A stretch of DNA of 64,000 nt, taken from Compostibacter hankyongensis (GTDB lineage: Bacteria; Bacteroidota; Bacteroidia; Chitinophagales; Chitinophagaceae). The position numbers and the translations under genes are program-made. The stretch covers positions 124,001-188,000 of the forward strand of contig NZ_BAABFN010000004.1 of NCBI RefSeq assembly GCF_039541075.1, in the 5' to 3' direction. Below, piece by piece: positions 35,140 to 43,813 of this stretch. Position 1 is the first letter of the stretch, and each line of letters starts with the position of its first letter. Under the pieces are notes generated by a model that did no database searches, had not been told where the DNA came from, and was given only the letters and a program-made list of their open reading frames with translations.

Positions 35140-35901
35140 ATGAGCTTAAGGGATAACATAGATCAGCAGCACCTGCCGGCGCACGTGGCTATTATTATGG
35201 ATGGCAACGGACGCTGGGCAAAGGAGCGCGGGAAGGACCGGCTGTACGGGCATCACGAAGGGGTGCAGAGTGTGCGGGAGGTAGTGGAAGCTGCGGCTGA
35301 GCTGGGTGTGCGGTACCTGACCCTGTATGCTTTTTCCACCGAAAACTGGGACCGCCCCACCGAAGAGGTGAACGGTATCATGGAGCTGCTGGTGGCCACC
35401 ATACGCCGGGAAATTGAAACGCTGCAAAAAAACAACATACGGCTGCACGTGATCGGGGATGAGGACATGCTGCCCGCCACCTGCCGCCAGGAGCTCCGGG
35501 AAGCCTCGGCCCTTACGGCCGGGAATACCGGCCTGAACCTGATCATGGCGCTGAGCTACAGCTCCCGCTGGGAGATCACCGATGCGGTAAAGAAAATCGC
35601 CGCCGAAGCGGCCGCCGGCAGGATCAGGCCCGCGGAGATCAGCCAGGAACTGTTCCGGCAATACCTGTGCACCCGTCCGTTCCCGGATCCCGAGCTGATG
35701 ATCCGTACCGGGGGAGAACACCGTATCAGCAATTTTTTGCTTTATCAACTGGCGTATGCCGAACTGTACTTTACCCAAGCCCGCTGGCCGGATTTCAGGA
35801 AAGAAAACTTTTATGAAGCAATCCTTGATTACCAGACCCGTGAACGTCGTTTTGGCAAAACCAGCGAACAAATACAACAGAATGAGCCGATTGTTCCCTA
35901 A
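35140..35901 (+). CDS. uppS: Isoprenyl transferase (undecaprenyl diphosphate synthase type)
   Basis: 253 residues. Cis-prenyltransferase that makes the C55 lipid carrier for peptidoglycan and glycan synthesis. Signatures: HVAIIMDGNGRWAKERG with catalytic Asp21, GHHEGVQSVREVVEAAAELG, LTLYAFSTENWDRP, and the C-terminal DPELMIRTGGEHRISNFLLYQLAYAELYF. Full length. Its last 20 bases overlap the start of bamA, indicating translational coupling. Confidence 0.97.
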   Translation: MSLRDNIDQQHLPAHVAIIMDGNGRWAKERGKDRLYGHHEGVQSVREVVEAAAELGVRYLTLYAFSTENWDRPTEEVNGIMELLVATIRREIETLQKNNIRLHVIGDEDMLPATCRQELREASALTAGNTGLNLIMALSYSSRWEITDAVKKIAAEAAAGRIRPAEISQELFRQYLCTRPFPDPELMIRTGGEHRISNFLLYQLAYAELYFTQARWPDFRKENFYEAILDYQTRERRFGKTSEQIQQNEPIVP

Positions 35902-38797
35902 ATACCTGTGGTTGCTTTCTTTCCTGACCTTTTCAACCGGTATCATGCAAGCACGGGCCCAGCAGGCGGACACGACAGCGCCGGCAGCGGCGCCCGCTCC
36001 GGGAACAACGACCCCCGATACCACCCGGCCCTCCGCTTATCCTGCAACCCCCGATACCAGCAGTGCGGTAACGCCCTCCCTGTTGTTATCCCCTCCGTCT
36101 CCGGTCCTGCCCGCCGGCGCCGCCGCAGCTGCCGATACCACGGGTCCCGCTGCGCCGTCCCCTTTCTCGCTGGATAACCCCAAAGCGTATACCATTGCCG
36201 GTATCACGCTTACCGGTGCAAAATACCTGGACGAAAGCCTTGTGGTGGCTGCCTCCGGACTGACCATCGGTCAGAAGATCACCCTTCCCGGGGATGCCCT
36301 GGGCGACGCCATCCGGAAGCTGTGGGACCAGAAGCTCTTTTCCGACGTGGCTTTCCTGGTAGACAAGATCGACGGGGACAAAATTTACCTCGATCTGCAC
36401 GTGGCGGAAAGGCCGCGTCTGGCCAACTTCTATTTCCGCGGCGCCTCCAAATCCCAGGCCGACGAGCTGAAGGAAAAATCCGGGCTGATCGCCGGCCGCG
36501 TCGTTACCGGCAGCACCCGGCGGGACGCCATCTACAAGATCCGCAAATACTTTACGGAAAAAGGCTACCGCGATGTGGACATCAACGTTACGGAACGCCC
36601 CAATACCACCCAACTCAACTCCGTGGACCTGGTCTTTGATATCAGAAGAGGGTCCAAGATAAAAGTGAACGATATCAATTTCGCCGGCAATGGTAACATG
36701 GATCCTTACCGGCTGAAGAAGAAGATGAAGGGTACCCACGAAATGACCCGCTTCACCCTGCATCCCATACCCGCCACTTCCGTATACGGCCGGCCGGCAC
36801 CCCTCAGCTTCAGCGAATACCTGAAGCAGGGCGGCTTTCTCTCGTTCAGCAGTACCAAGCGGCTGCTGGATCCGTATGTAAGGCTGAAGCTTTTTTCTTC
36901 ATCGAAATTCAACGAGAAAAAATACGAGGAAGACAGGGATAAGGTGATCAGCTATTACAACTCAAAGGGCTACCGCGACGTGACCCTCGATAAGGATACC
37001 CTCTATACCGTGGAAAACGGCAACCTGAACGTGGACATAAAGCTCACCGAAGGACGCAAGTATTATTTCGGGAACATCACCTGGAAAGGGAATACCGTCT
37101 ATCCTGACTCGGTGCTGAACCAGGTGATCGGCATCCACAGGGGGGATATCTATAACCTGGAGCTGATGCAGAAGCGGCTGGGTACGGTGCCTTCGCAGGA
37201 AGGAGGAGATGTGAGCAGCCTGTACCTGGACTACGGATATCTCTTTTTCCGCATCACCCCGGTAGAGACGGCCATCCGCGGCGATACCATCGACTATGAG
37301 ATGCGTATCATCGAAGGTCCGCAGGCGGATATCAAAAGGGTGACCATCACCGGGAACGACAAGACCAACGAGCATGTGGTGCGGCGGGAGCTGCGCACCG
37401 TGCCCGGGGAGAAGTTCAGCCGCCAGGAGATCATCCGCTCTACCCGCGAGATCTCCCAGCTGGGATTCTTTAACCCCGAAAAAGTACAGCCTCAGCCCCA
37501 GCCCAATGCTGAGGACGGTACCGTGGATATCGGGTGGACCGTGGAAGAAAAGCCCTCCGATCAGCTGCAGCTTTCCGCCGGCTGGGGAGGATATTACGGC
37601 ATTACCGGTACCGTGGGGATCACCTTTAACAACTTCTCCCTGCGGAACATATTTACCAAGAACGCCTGGCGTCCGCTGCCCAGCGGCGACGGCCAGAAGC
37701 TGTCCCTGCAGATCCAGTCGAACGGAAAGTACTACAGCTCCTATAACTTTTCCTTTACCGAGCCCTGGCTGGGCGGCAAGAAACGGAATCCGTTCACCGT
37801 CAGCTTTTTCAAGACCAGGATGGCCAACGCCACCAGCTATACCGGATACGGCATCCCCCTGTTCGACAACAGCTCTTACATGAAGACGATGGGGATATCC
37901 GTGGCGCTGGGTAAGCAGCTGCACTGGCCGGACGACTTCTTCTCCCTGCAATACCAGATCAACTACCAGCGGTTTAAGCTGAAGGATTTCAGCGACGCCT
38001 ACCTGGGTCTGCCCGGTCTTACCGACGGTATCGTCAACAACCTGAACCTGCGTATCACGCTGGACCGCAACTCCACCGACCAGCCCCAGTTTCCCCGCAG
38101 CGGCTCGCATATCAGCCTGTTCGGACAGTTTACCCCGCCCTATTCGGCCTTTAATCCGGATAAGGATTATGCGCACATGACCGCTCAGGAGAATTTTAAA
38201 TTTATCGAATACCAGAAATACCGGCTTACCGCAGAATGGTATGTGCCCGTAGGCAAGCCGCAGGGAAAGGACAACAGGACCTTTGTGCTGAAGGCGGCCA
38301 TCAAGATGGGATTTTTGGGAAAATACAACAACAAGGTGCCGCTCTCGCCGTTTGAACGCTTTGATGTCGGCGGGGACGGCATGAGCAACATGACGTATTA
38401 CTACGGGAAAGACATCATCTCCCAGCGCGGCTATGAAGAATATTATACTTCCGATCCGCGGGTAAATCCTACCAGCGCAGGATCGCCGCCGCCGGGTTAT
38501 CAGGGATTTACTATTTTTAACAAGTATACCCTGGAGCTCCGGTATCCCGTGAGCCTGAACCCCAGCTCCACCATCTACGCGCTGACCTTCTTCGAAGCGG
38601 GCAACGGGTATGAAGGATTTAAGGAGTACAATCCCTTCCGGCTCCGTCGCGCCGCCGGTATCGGTATGCGGTTCTTCCTGCCGATGTTCGGCCTGCTGGG
38701 CTTCGACTACGGCGTCGGATTTGACCGTCTCCAGCAGGGGGCAGGGCTGAAGGATGCTACCAAGTTCAACTTTATGCTGGGCTTTGAGCCGGATTAA
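35882..38797 (+). CDS. bamA: Outer-membrane protein assembly factor BamA
   Basis: About 971 residues from ATG 35882, chosen because it opens a signal peptide (YLWLLSFLTFSTGIMQARAQ); the gene overlaps uppS by 20 bases. After an unusual 70-residue Thr/Ala/Pro-rich linker (up to about residue 100) come five POTRA domains, recognisable from repeated VNDINFAGNGNMD / KRVTITGNDKTNEHVVRRELRTVPGEKF segments, then a 16-strand barrel. It inserts beta-barrel proteins into the outer membrane. The C-terminus ends FEPD rather than a terminal aromatic. Skp chaperone genes follow. Confidence 0.95.
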   Translation: MSRLFPKYLWLLSFLTFSTGIMQARAQQADTTAPAAAPAPGTTTPDTTRPSAYPATPDTSSAVTPSLLLSPPSPVLPAGAAAAADTTGPAAPSPFSLDNPKAYTIAGITLTGAKYLDESLVVAASGLTIGQKITLPGDALGDAIRKLWDQKLFSDVAFLVDKIDGDKIYLDLHVAERPRLANFYFRGASKSQADELKEKSGLIAGRVVTGSTRRDAIYKIRKYFTEKGYRDVDINVTERPNTTQLNSVDLVFDIRRGSKIKVNDINFAGNGNMDPYRLKKKMKGTHEMTRFTLHPIPATSVYGRPAPLSFSEYLKQGGFLSFSSTKRLLDPYVRLKLFSSSKFNEKKYEEDRDKVISYYNSKGYRDVTLDKDTLYTVENGNLNVDIKLTEGRKYYFGNITWKGNTVYPDSVLNQVIGIHRGDIYNLELMQKRLGTVPSQEGGDVSSLYLDYGYLFFRITPVETAIRGDTIDYEMRIIEGPQADIKRVTITGNDKTNEHVVRRELRTVPGEKFSRQEIIRSTREISQLGFFNPEKVQPQPQPNAEDGTVDIGWTVEEKPSDQLQLSAGWGGYYGITGTVGITFNNFSLRNIFTKNAWRPLPSGDGQKLSLQIQSNGKYYSSYNFSFTEPWLGGKKRNPFTVSFFKTRMANATSYTGYGIPLFDNSSYMKTMGISVALGKQLHWPDDFFSLQYQINYQRFKLKDFSDAYLGLPGLTDGIVNNLNLRITLDRNSTDQPQFPRSGSHISLFGQFTPPYSAFNPDKDYAHMTAQENFKFIEYQKYRLTAEWYVPVGKPQGKDNRTFVLKAAIKMGFLGKYNNKVPLSPFERFDVGGDGMSNMTYYYGKDIISQRGYEEYYTSDPRVNPTSAGSPPPGYQGFTIFNKYTLELRYPVSLNPSSTIYALTFFEAGNGYEGFKEYNPFRLRRAAGIGMRFFLPMFGLLGFDYGVGFDRLQQGAGLKDATKFNFMLGFEPD

Positions 38798-38929
38798 GCC
38801 GGGAGGCCCGCTTTGTTGAAAAGCAGCGTGCGGATAAGGTTGGGTACGGCGGCGTCTGTCCGGTATGCCGGCGGGTATAATGATGTATTTTAACAATATG
38901 TTTAAAAACAATTTCTCAACTTTGTCGCA

Positions 38930-39445
38930 ATGAAGAAATTACTTTTTCTGTGCTGCATACTGGCGGGGCTTTGCACGGCAGCCCGTGCGCAGCGCTATTG
39001 TGTCATCGATTCCAAATCCATCCTGGAAAAGGTGCCCGAATACCAGGATGCCCAGAAAAAGCTGGATGATATTGCCGCCCAATGGCAAAAGGAGATCGAT
39101 GCCAGGTTCAAGGAGACCGAACAGCTGTATAAATCCTACCAGTCCGAACAGGTGATGCTTACGGCGGACCTGAAGAAAAAACGGCAGGATGAGATCATGC
39201 AGAAGGAAAAAGCGGCCCGGGATTTGCAGGAACAACGCTTCGGCTACGAAGGCGACCTTTTTAAAAAGCGGCAGGAGCTGGTAAAACCCATCCAGGATAA
39301 GATATACAATGCCGTACAAAAGCTGGCCGCCCAGCACATGTATGATTTCGTGCTGGATAAAGCCGGCGGTATTACCCTTTTCTATGCCGATCCTAAGCTG
39401 GATAAGACCGAAGATGTACTGAAGATTTTGGGAATCAAAAAATAA
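38930..39445 (+). CDS. OmpH/Skp-family periplasmic chaperone 1
   Basis: 171 residues with a signal peptide ending ARAQ. The mature protein starts YCVIDSKSILEKVPEYQDAQKKLD, then a long Lys/Glu/Gln-rich coiled coil (about residues 45-120), and ends YDFVLDKAGGITLFYADPKLDKTEDVLK. This is the Skp/OmpH layout: a trimeric, tentacle-shaped chaperone that holds unfolded outer-membrane proteins for BamA. Directly downstream of bamA. Paired with a second copy. Confidence 0.95.
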   Translation: MKKLLFLCCILAGLCTAARAQRYCVIDSKSILEKVPEYQDAQKKLDDIAAQWQKEIDARFKETEQLYKSYQSEQVMLTADLKKKRQDEIMQKEKAARDLQEQRFGYEGDLFKKRQELVKPIQDKIYNAVQKLAAQHMYDFVLDKAGGITLFYADPKLDKTEDVLKILGIKK

Positions 39446-39518
39446 CTGTATTTTCGCTGCCCTTGAACCATAAGTAGAATTACCGTTAAAACCAAATTTG
39501 CATTATAAAAAAAGGAAA

Positions 39519-40025
39519 ATGAAAAAAATCGTTGTGTTAATTGCAGCTGTATTGATGGCAGGGTTCAGCACCCGCACCCTGGCACAGAAGATCGGCTATG
39601 TGAACATGCAGGATATCGTCGGGCATATGCCTGAGCTGGCGAATGTGGATTCTTCCCTGAAAAAATTCCAGACCGAGCTGGGCGGGCAGAACCAGGCCAT
39701 GCAGAAAGAGCTTCAGACCAAATATGAAGCCTATGTAAAAGATTCCAGCACCATGTCCGATGTGATCAAGGAAGCCCGGCAGGGCGAGCTGCGCGATCTG
39801 CAGAACCGGATGATGGAGTTCCAGCAGGGTGCGCAGGATCGTATACAGGACAGGCAGAATACCCTGCTGAAACCGGTGATCGATAAGGCGCAGAATGCCG
39901 TACAGGAAGTGGCTAAGGCCAAGGGGTACACCTATGTTATCGACAACTCCTCGAATATCCTGATCGCTTCCCCGTCGGGAGACGATCTGACGACCCAGGT
40001 GAAGACCAAGCTGGGGCTGAAGTAA
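39519..40025 (+). CDS. OmpH/Skp-family periplasmic chaperone 2
   Basis: 168 residues from ATG 39519, which starts a normal signal peptide (KIVVLIAAVLMAGFSTRTLAQ). Mature part: KIGYVNMQDIVGHMPELANVDSSLKKFQTEL, a coiled-coil core, and the end YTYVIDNSSNILIASPSGDDLT. A tandem partner of the preceding gene; two skp copies behind bamA are usual in Bacteroidota. A good terminator follows (40050-40088). Confidence 0.95.
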   Translation: MKKIVVLIAAVLMAGFSTRTLAQKIGYVNMQDIVGHMPELANVDSSLKKFQTELGGQNQAMQKELQTKYEAYVKDSSTMSDVIKEARQGELRDLQNRMMEFQQGAQDRIQDRQNTLLKPVIDKAQNAVQEVAKAKGYTYVIDNSSNILIASPSGDDLTTQVKTKLGLK

Positions 40026-40049
40026 AGAGTCCGGAAGAAAATCAATTGC

Positions 40050-40088
40050 AGCCGGGCAGCGGTAAAGCGCTGTCCGGCTGTGCTTTTT
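40050..40088 (+). terminator. Rho-independent terminator of the bamA-skp operon
   Basis: A 12-bp stem (AGCCGGGCAGCG 40050-40061 against CGCTGTCCGGCT 40068-40079, one G-T pair) with a 6-base loop, followed by GTGCTTTTT. It starts 24 bases after the second skp stop. Confidence 0.85.
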
Positions 40089-40103
40089 ATCCTCCGGTAC
40101 TTT

Positions 40104-40137
40104 TTGTTTTACATTTTGTAAAAACTTCCTACCTTTG
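40104..40137 (+). promoter_or_regulatory. Promoter of rpmH-rnpA-yidD
   Basis: TTG at 40104-40106 and TACCTTTG at 40130-40137 fit the Bacteroidota consensus TTG-N17-23-TAnnTTTG with 23 bases between. It follows the terminator of the upstream operon and leaves a leader of about 180 bases before rpmH. That leader is GC-rich with short inverted repeats (for example GCCGGTATCCCGGAAG-type) but holds no gene. Confidence 0.6.
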
Positions 40138-40321
40138 CCTTCCGTTTTTCGGGAGGGCGCGGGGAGTTTCCCGACAGGAGGGCCGGTATCCCGGAAGACT
40201 TTGAAACCGGCATTACAACTGTTATCAGATAAAACTGAGCATGCCGATCTCTCCAGGCGGAGATATTGGTCTGTGATCCCGCTCAGGGCGGGATGATCTT
40301 TAAAAATCAATTGTTTACCAG

Positions 40322-40477
40322 ATGAAACGTACTTACCAGCCGCATAACCGCCGTAGGAAATCCAGCCACGGGTTCCGCGAAAGAATGAAGGATGCCAACG
40401 GACGTAAGGTGCTGGCCAGCCGCCGCGCCAAGGGCCGTAAGAAACTGACCGTTTCCGACGAACGGAAGCTGAAGTAA
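40322..40477 (+). CDS. rpmH: 50S ribosomal protein L34
   Basis: 51 residues, MKRTYQPHNRRRKSSHGFRE at the start and KKLTVSDERKLK at the end, strongly basic, which is the complete L34 sequence. A structural protein of the large ribosomal subunit. It is followed after 57 bases by rnpA and then yidD, the classic order near the replication-origin region in many bacteria. Confidence 0.97.
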   Translation: MKRTYQPHNRRRKSSHGFRERMKDANGRKVLASRRAKGRKKLTVSDERKLK

Positions 40478-40533
40478 GCCTGCGAAGAAAGCGGACCGTT
40501 CCCGGGCCTTTTACTCCTGACTTTAAATAAAAG

Positions 40534-40926
40534 ATCATCGCAGTCACGGCCTATACATTCAGGAAAAACGAACGCTTAAAAAGCAAAAAATGTATTGAAA
40601 CGCTTTTTCGGGAAGGGAAAGCGTTTTCTGTTTTCCCCTATCGTGTCGTTTACCACATCACCGTCCTTTCCGATACTGCTGCACCCGCCCAGGTTTGTTT
40701 CAGCGTTCCCAAAAAATACCACCGAAGGGCAGTAGACCGCAACCGCATAAAGCGGCTTACCCGCGAGGCCTACCGCCTCCGGAAAAATGGCCTGTATGCT
40801 GTCCTGCAGGAACGCAAGGTTCAGCTGGCCTTCTGCCTTGTCTATACGGATAAAAAAATCCACCCTTTCAGCTTCCTGTCTGCTAAAATTTCGGTAATTT
40901 TAAAACGACTCGCGGAGGCAGTTTAA
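40534..40926 (+). CDS. rnpA: Ribonuclease P protein component (non-canonical start codon)
   Basis: The frame after the in-frame TAA at 40528-40530 encodes a clear RnpA of about 130 residues: YTFRKNERLKSKKCIETLFREGKAF, the RNP motif RRAVDRNRIKRLTREAYRL, and a C-terminal KISVILKRL helix. It is the basic protein that assists the RNase P RNA in 5' tRNA maturation. No ATG, GTG or TTG exists between that stop and the conserved start; the only plausible initiators are ATC (40534 or 40537) or ACG (40546). I have placed the start at the first ATC. A sequencing error is the alternative. Position between rpmH and yidD confirms identity. Confidence 0.9.
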   Translation: MIAVTAYTFRKNERLKSKKCIETLFREGKAFSVFPYRVVYHITVLSDTAAPAQVCFSVPKKYHRRAVDRNRIKRLTREAYRLRKNGLYAVLQERKVQLAFCLVYTDKKIHPFSFLSAKISVILKRLAEAV

Positions 40927-41030
40927 CGTTCAAGGTCTAAAGTCCAAGGTTTCATTCCACGCAGATCAACTTTAAACTTTAGGCCTTAGACAAGCTCAAC
41001 GCAAACCGGAACCCAGAAATTTCAAACGTC

Positions 41031-41055
41031 AAACCAGAAACGGGAAACCAGAAAC
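41031..41055 (+). repeat. Direct repeat AAACCAGAAAC x2 in a low-complexity spacer
   Basis: AAACCAGAAAC occurs at 41031-41041 and 41045-41055, just before the yidD ATG. The whole spacer 40927-41056 is A/C-rich, with loosely repeated GTCTAAAGTCCAAGG-like and CTTTAAACTTTAGG-like strings, unlike the neighbouring coding DNA. Confidence 0.5.
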
Positions 41056-41056
41056 C

Positions 41057-41287
41057 ATGCGCACCCTGAATAAGATACTGGCCTGGCCTTTCATAGGACT
41101 CATCAGGGTGTACCAGTGGACCTTGTCCCCCCTGCTGGGACGGCAATGCCGCTATACCCCTACCTGCTCCCGCTATGGCGTGGAAGCCCTCCGGAAACAC
41201 GGCCTGTTCCGCGGCGGCTGGCTGACGCTGCGCAGGATATTATCCTGTCACCCCTGGGGAGGGCACGGGTATGACCCGGTACCCTGA
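41057..41287 (+). CDS. yidD: Membrane protein insertion efficiency factor YidD
   Basis: 76 residues. Matches YidD throughout: ILAWPFIGLIRVYQWTLSPLLG followed by RQCRYTPTCSRYGVEALRKHG and the ending SCHPWGGHGYDPVP, with the conserved Cys residues. YidD is a small amphipathic inner-membrane protein that helps YidC insert membrane proteins. Third gene of the rpmH-rnpA-yidD set. Confidence 0.96.
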   Translation: MRTLNKILAWPFIGLIRVYQWTLSPLLGRQCRYTPTCSRYGVEALRKHGLFRGGWLTLRRILSCHPWGGHGYDPVP

Positions 41288-41334
41288 AACACCCTGGCAG
41301 ACTGACCAGCAGCCCGAAAAACAAACCGGAACCC

Positions 41335-43029
41335 ATGAAGCGCATGTTAAAAAAAAGATTTCTGCAGCCGGCCCTATTTCTGCTGTTGCTTTTCCTGAGC
41401 CTGGCTACGGCCTTCCGCCCCCAGGACCGCTACTTCGAGATCACGAAGGGGCTGGACATCTTTGCCGCGGCTTTCCGCGACCTGGACATGTACTACGTAG
41501 ATAGCATTGCTCCCGGAAAGCTCATCAATACAGGGCTGATGGCCATGACCGAAAGCCTTGATCCCTATACTTATTTCTATACGGAGGACAACCTGGGCGA
41601 CCTCGATTTTCAGACCACGGGCAAATACGGCGGAGTGGGCATTGCCATCCGCAAGGAAGGCTCCTGGACGGCCGTCAGCGATATCTATGAAGATGCGCCC
41701 ATGGAAAAGGCGGGTATAAAGATCGGGGATATCATCGTATCGCTCAACGGCCGGTCGGCCCGTGGTATGACCGAAGATACCATCAGCGAGCTGCTGCGCG
41801 GCGAGCCGGGAACCGCGCTGCGGATAACGGTCCGCAATCCCCTGAACGGGCATGAGGCTACCCATCGCGTCGTCCGCAGCGAGATCAATATCCGGGCCGT
41901 ACCCTATGCCGGCATGCTGCCCGGAGATATCGGCTACATCAGGATGATCCAGTTTACCGAAAAAAGCAGCGAGGAGGTAAAAGCCGCTTTTCTACGGCTG
42001 AAGCGGCAGCATCCGGCCCTCAAGGGGCTGGTGCTGGACCTGCGCGGCAACCCCGGCGGCCTGCTGGACCAGGCCGTGGAAACCGCCAATCTCTTCATCG
42101 GCCGCGACCAGACCATCGTCAGCACCCGGGGGAAGATACGCTCCTGGAACCGTACCTACCGGACACGCCATGAGCCGCTGGACGACCAGATTCCGCTGGC
42201 CGTGCTGACGGACCGGATGACGGCCTCCGCCTCCGAGATCGTGGCCGGGGCGGTGCAGGACCTGGACCGTGGCGTCATCCTCGGACAGCGCTCTTTCGGC
42301 AAGGGGCTGGTGCAGACCACGCGCAACCTTCCCTACCATACCCGGATGAAGCTCACGATCGCCCATTATTATACCCCCAGCGGGCGGTGTATACAGGCCA
42401 TCGACTATGCCCGCCACCGCGACGACGGCAGCGTGGCGTATGTTCCCGATTCCCTCAAGCATGCTTTTAAGACGCGTAACGGCCGGGAAGTCATGGACGG
42501 AGGCGGCATTGAGCCCGATCTGGAGATATCGCCCGCCTATCTCAGCTCCCTGGCCGTGATGCTGGTGAACCGGGATTATATCTTTGATTATGCCACCCGG
42601 TATTATTACCGCCACCCGGATGCCCCGGATCCCGGGGACTTTCACCTCGACTCCGGTGTTTTCAACGATTTTGTCCGCTATCTGGACAGTAAGAAATACC
42701 ATTACAAAAGCTCCAGCGAGATCGCGCTCGAAAGCTTCCGGCAGGCGGCCGAGAAAGATCATTATCTCCCTGCGGTAAAGCAGGAGCTGCAGTCGCTCGA
42801 AGAGAAGATAAGGCCTGACAAACACCGGGCGCTGCAGCAGCATCGGAGCGAGATCCGGCAGCTGCTGGCCGAGGAGATCATGAACCGGTACTATCTCCGC
42901 GCCGGCCGTATCCGCCAGCAGATCGGCGGGGACGAGCTGGTAAAGCGTGCGGCGGAGGTGCTTTCCCGTCCTGTAGTCTACGATTCCCTTTTACAGGTGC
43001 CCGCATCAAAAAAGCCCGTCTCGTCTTAG
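41335..43029 (+). CDS. S41 family C-terminal processing peptidase
   Basis: 564 residues with an N-terminal signal or anchor (FLQPALFLLLLFLSLATAF). A PDZ domain (GGVGIAIRKEGSWTAVSDIYEDAPMEKAGIKIGDIIVSLNG) precedes the S41 protease core: KGLVLDLRGNPGGLLDQAVETANLF, and the catalytic Ser/Lys dyad in TASASEIVAGAVQDLDRGVILGQRSFGKGLVQ. The C-terminal extension is helical and charged. It cleaves periplasmic or outer-membrane proteins from their C-termini, like Prc/CtpA. The stop codon lies inside the following terminator hairpin. Confidence 0.94.
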   Translation: MKRMLKKRFLQPALFLLLLFLSLATAFRPQDRYFEITKGLDIFAAAFRDLDMYYVDSIAPGKLINTGLMAMTESLDPYTYFYTEDNLGDLDFQTTGKYGGVGIAIRKEGSWTAVSDIYEDAPMEKAGIKIGDIIVSLNGRSARGMTEDTISELLRGEPGTALRITVRNPLNGHEATHRVVRSEINIRAVPYAGMLPGDIGYIRMIQFTEKSSEEVKAAFLRLKRQHPALKGLVLDLRGNPGGLLDQAVETANLFIGRDQTIVSTRGKIRSWNRTYRTRHEPLDDQIPLAVLTDRMTASASEIVAGAVQDLDRGVILGQRSFGKGLVQTTRNLPYHTRMKLTIAHYYTPSGRCIQAIDYARHRDDGSVAYVPDSLKHAFKTRNGREVMDGGGIEPDLEISPAYLSSLAVMLVNRDYIFDYATRYYYRHPDAPDPGDFHLDSGVFNDFVRYLDSKKYHYKSSSEIALESFRQAAEKDHYLPAVKQELQSLEEKIRPDKHRALQQHRSEIRQLLAEEIMNRYYLRAGRIRQQIGGDELVKRAAEVLSRPVVYDSLLQVPASKKPVSS

Positions 43030-43044
43030 ACGGGACAGGCTTTT
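43008..43044. terminator. Bidirectional terminator between the S41 peptidase gene and sod
   Basis: AAAAGCC-CGTCT (43010-43021) pairs with AGACG (43028-43032) and GGCTTTT (43038-43044), with a 5-base bulge and a loop CGTCTT. A-runs on the left and T-runs on the right serve both strands. The peptidase stop (43027-43029) is inside the hairpin; the sod stop is 20 bases to the right. Confidence 0.8.
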
Positions 43045-43063
43045 CAGCATATGCTGCGTTTCC

Positions 43064-43669
43064 TCAGCGGGCGGCGTCGTAGCGCTTGGCTACTGCATCC
43101 CAGTTAACCACATTCCAGAAAGCGGCGATATAATCCGGGCGGCGGTTCTGATATTTCAGGTAATAGGCGTGCTCCCATACGTCGAGCCCGAGCAGGGGCG
43201 TGCACTGGCAGTCGGCCACATCCATCAGGGGATTGTCCTGGTTAGGGGTGGAGCAGATGTTTAGCTTGCCGTCTTTTACACCCAGCCATGCCCAACCGCT
43301 GCCAAAGCGTCCGGCAGCCGCTTTTGCAAATTCTTCCTTGAAAGCGTCGAAGCTGCCCCATACCGTATTGATGGCATCCGCCAGCTTGCCCTGGGGAGCC
43401 CCGCCGGCATTGGGCGCCAGCTGTTCCCAGAAAAGGCTGTGGTTATAATGACCGCCGGCGTTGTTCCGGACGGCTGCAGGATGTTTGGATACGGTGGCCA
43501 GGATTTCCTCCAGCTTTTTATTTTCCAGCTCGGTGCCGGCGATAGCCTTGTTCAGATTGGCAACGTAGGCGCCGTGATGCTTATCATGATGGATTTCCAT
43601 GGTGGTTTTGTCAATATGCGGTTCCAGCGCATCCGATGCATAGGGCAAATCGGGAAGTGAGAATGCCAT
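43064..43669 (-). CDS. sodA: Superoxide dismutase [Fe/Mn]
   Basis: 201 residues. Metal ligands are all present: His27 (IHHDKHHGAYV), His77 (HYNHSLFW), Asp163 and His167 (LGLDVWEHAYYLKY). It converts superoxide to peroxide and oxygen in the cytoplasm. GSGWAWLGV and the DVWEHAYYL motif are typical of Fe/Mn enzymes; which metal is used cannot be told confidently from sequence, so the symbol is provisional. Confidence 0.95.
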   Translation of the reverse strand: MAFSLPDLPYASDALEPHIDKTTMEIHHDKHHGAYVANLNKAIAGTELENKKLEEILATVSKHPAAVRNNAGGHYNHSLFWEQLAPNAGGAPQGKLADAINTVWGSFDAFKEEFAKAAAGRFGSGWAWLGVKDGKLNICSTPNQDNPLMDVADCQCTPLLGLDVWEHAYYLKYQNRRPDYIAAFWNVVNWDAVAKRYDAAR

Positions 43670-43715
43670 GATATTTGGATTTAATTGGTGAAAAATCTGG
43701 TTATTGAAATCATAA

Positions 43716-43747
43716 CGAAATTACGATAGCCCGTCTGAAAATACAAA
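43716..43747 (-). promoter_or_regulatory. Promoter of sodA
   Basis: Read on the - strand: TTTG (43747-43744), 20 bases, then TAATTTCG (43723-43716), one mismatch to TAnnTTTG. The -7 box ends 46 bases before the sodA start codon. Confidence 0.5.
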
Positions 43748-43813
43748 CGCATCCCCTGCGGTAATCTTATCATAACATTACCTGCTCCAAATGGTTGTAT
43801 GAATTTCCGGTGT

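Noticed and set aside
36962..38911. 649-residue - strand open frame opposite bamA
   Set aside because: Shadow frame in a GC-rich gene; no recognisable domain.
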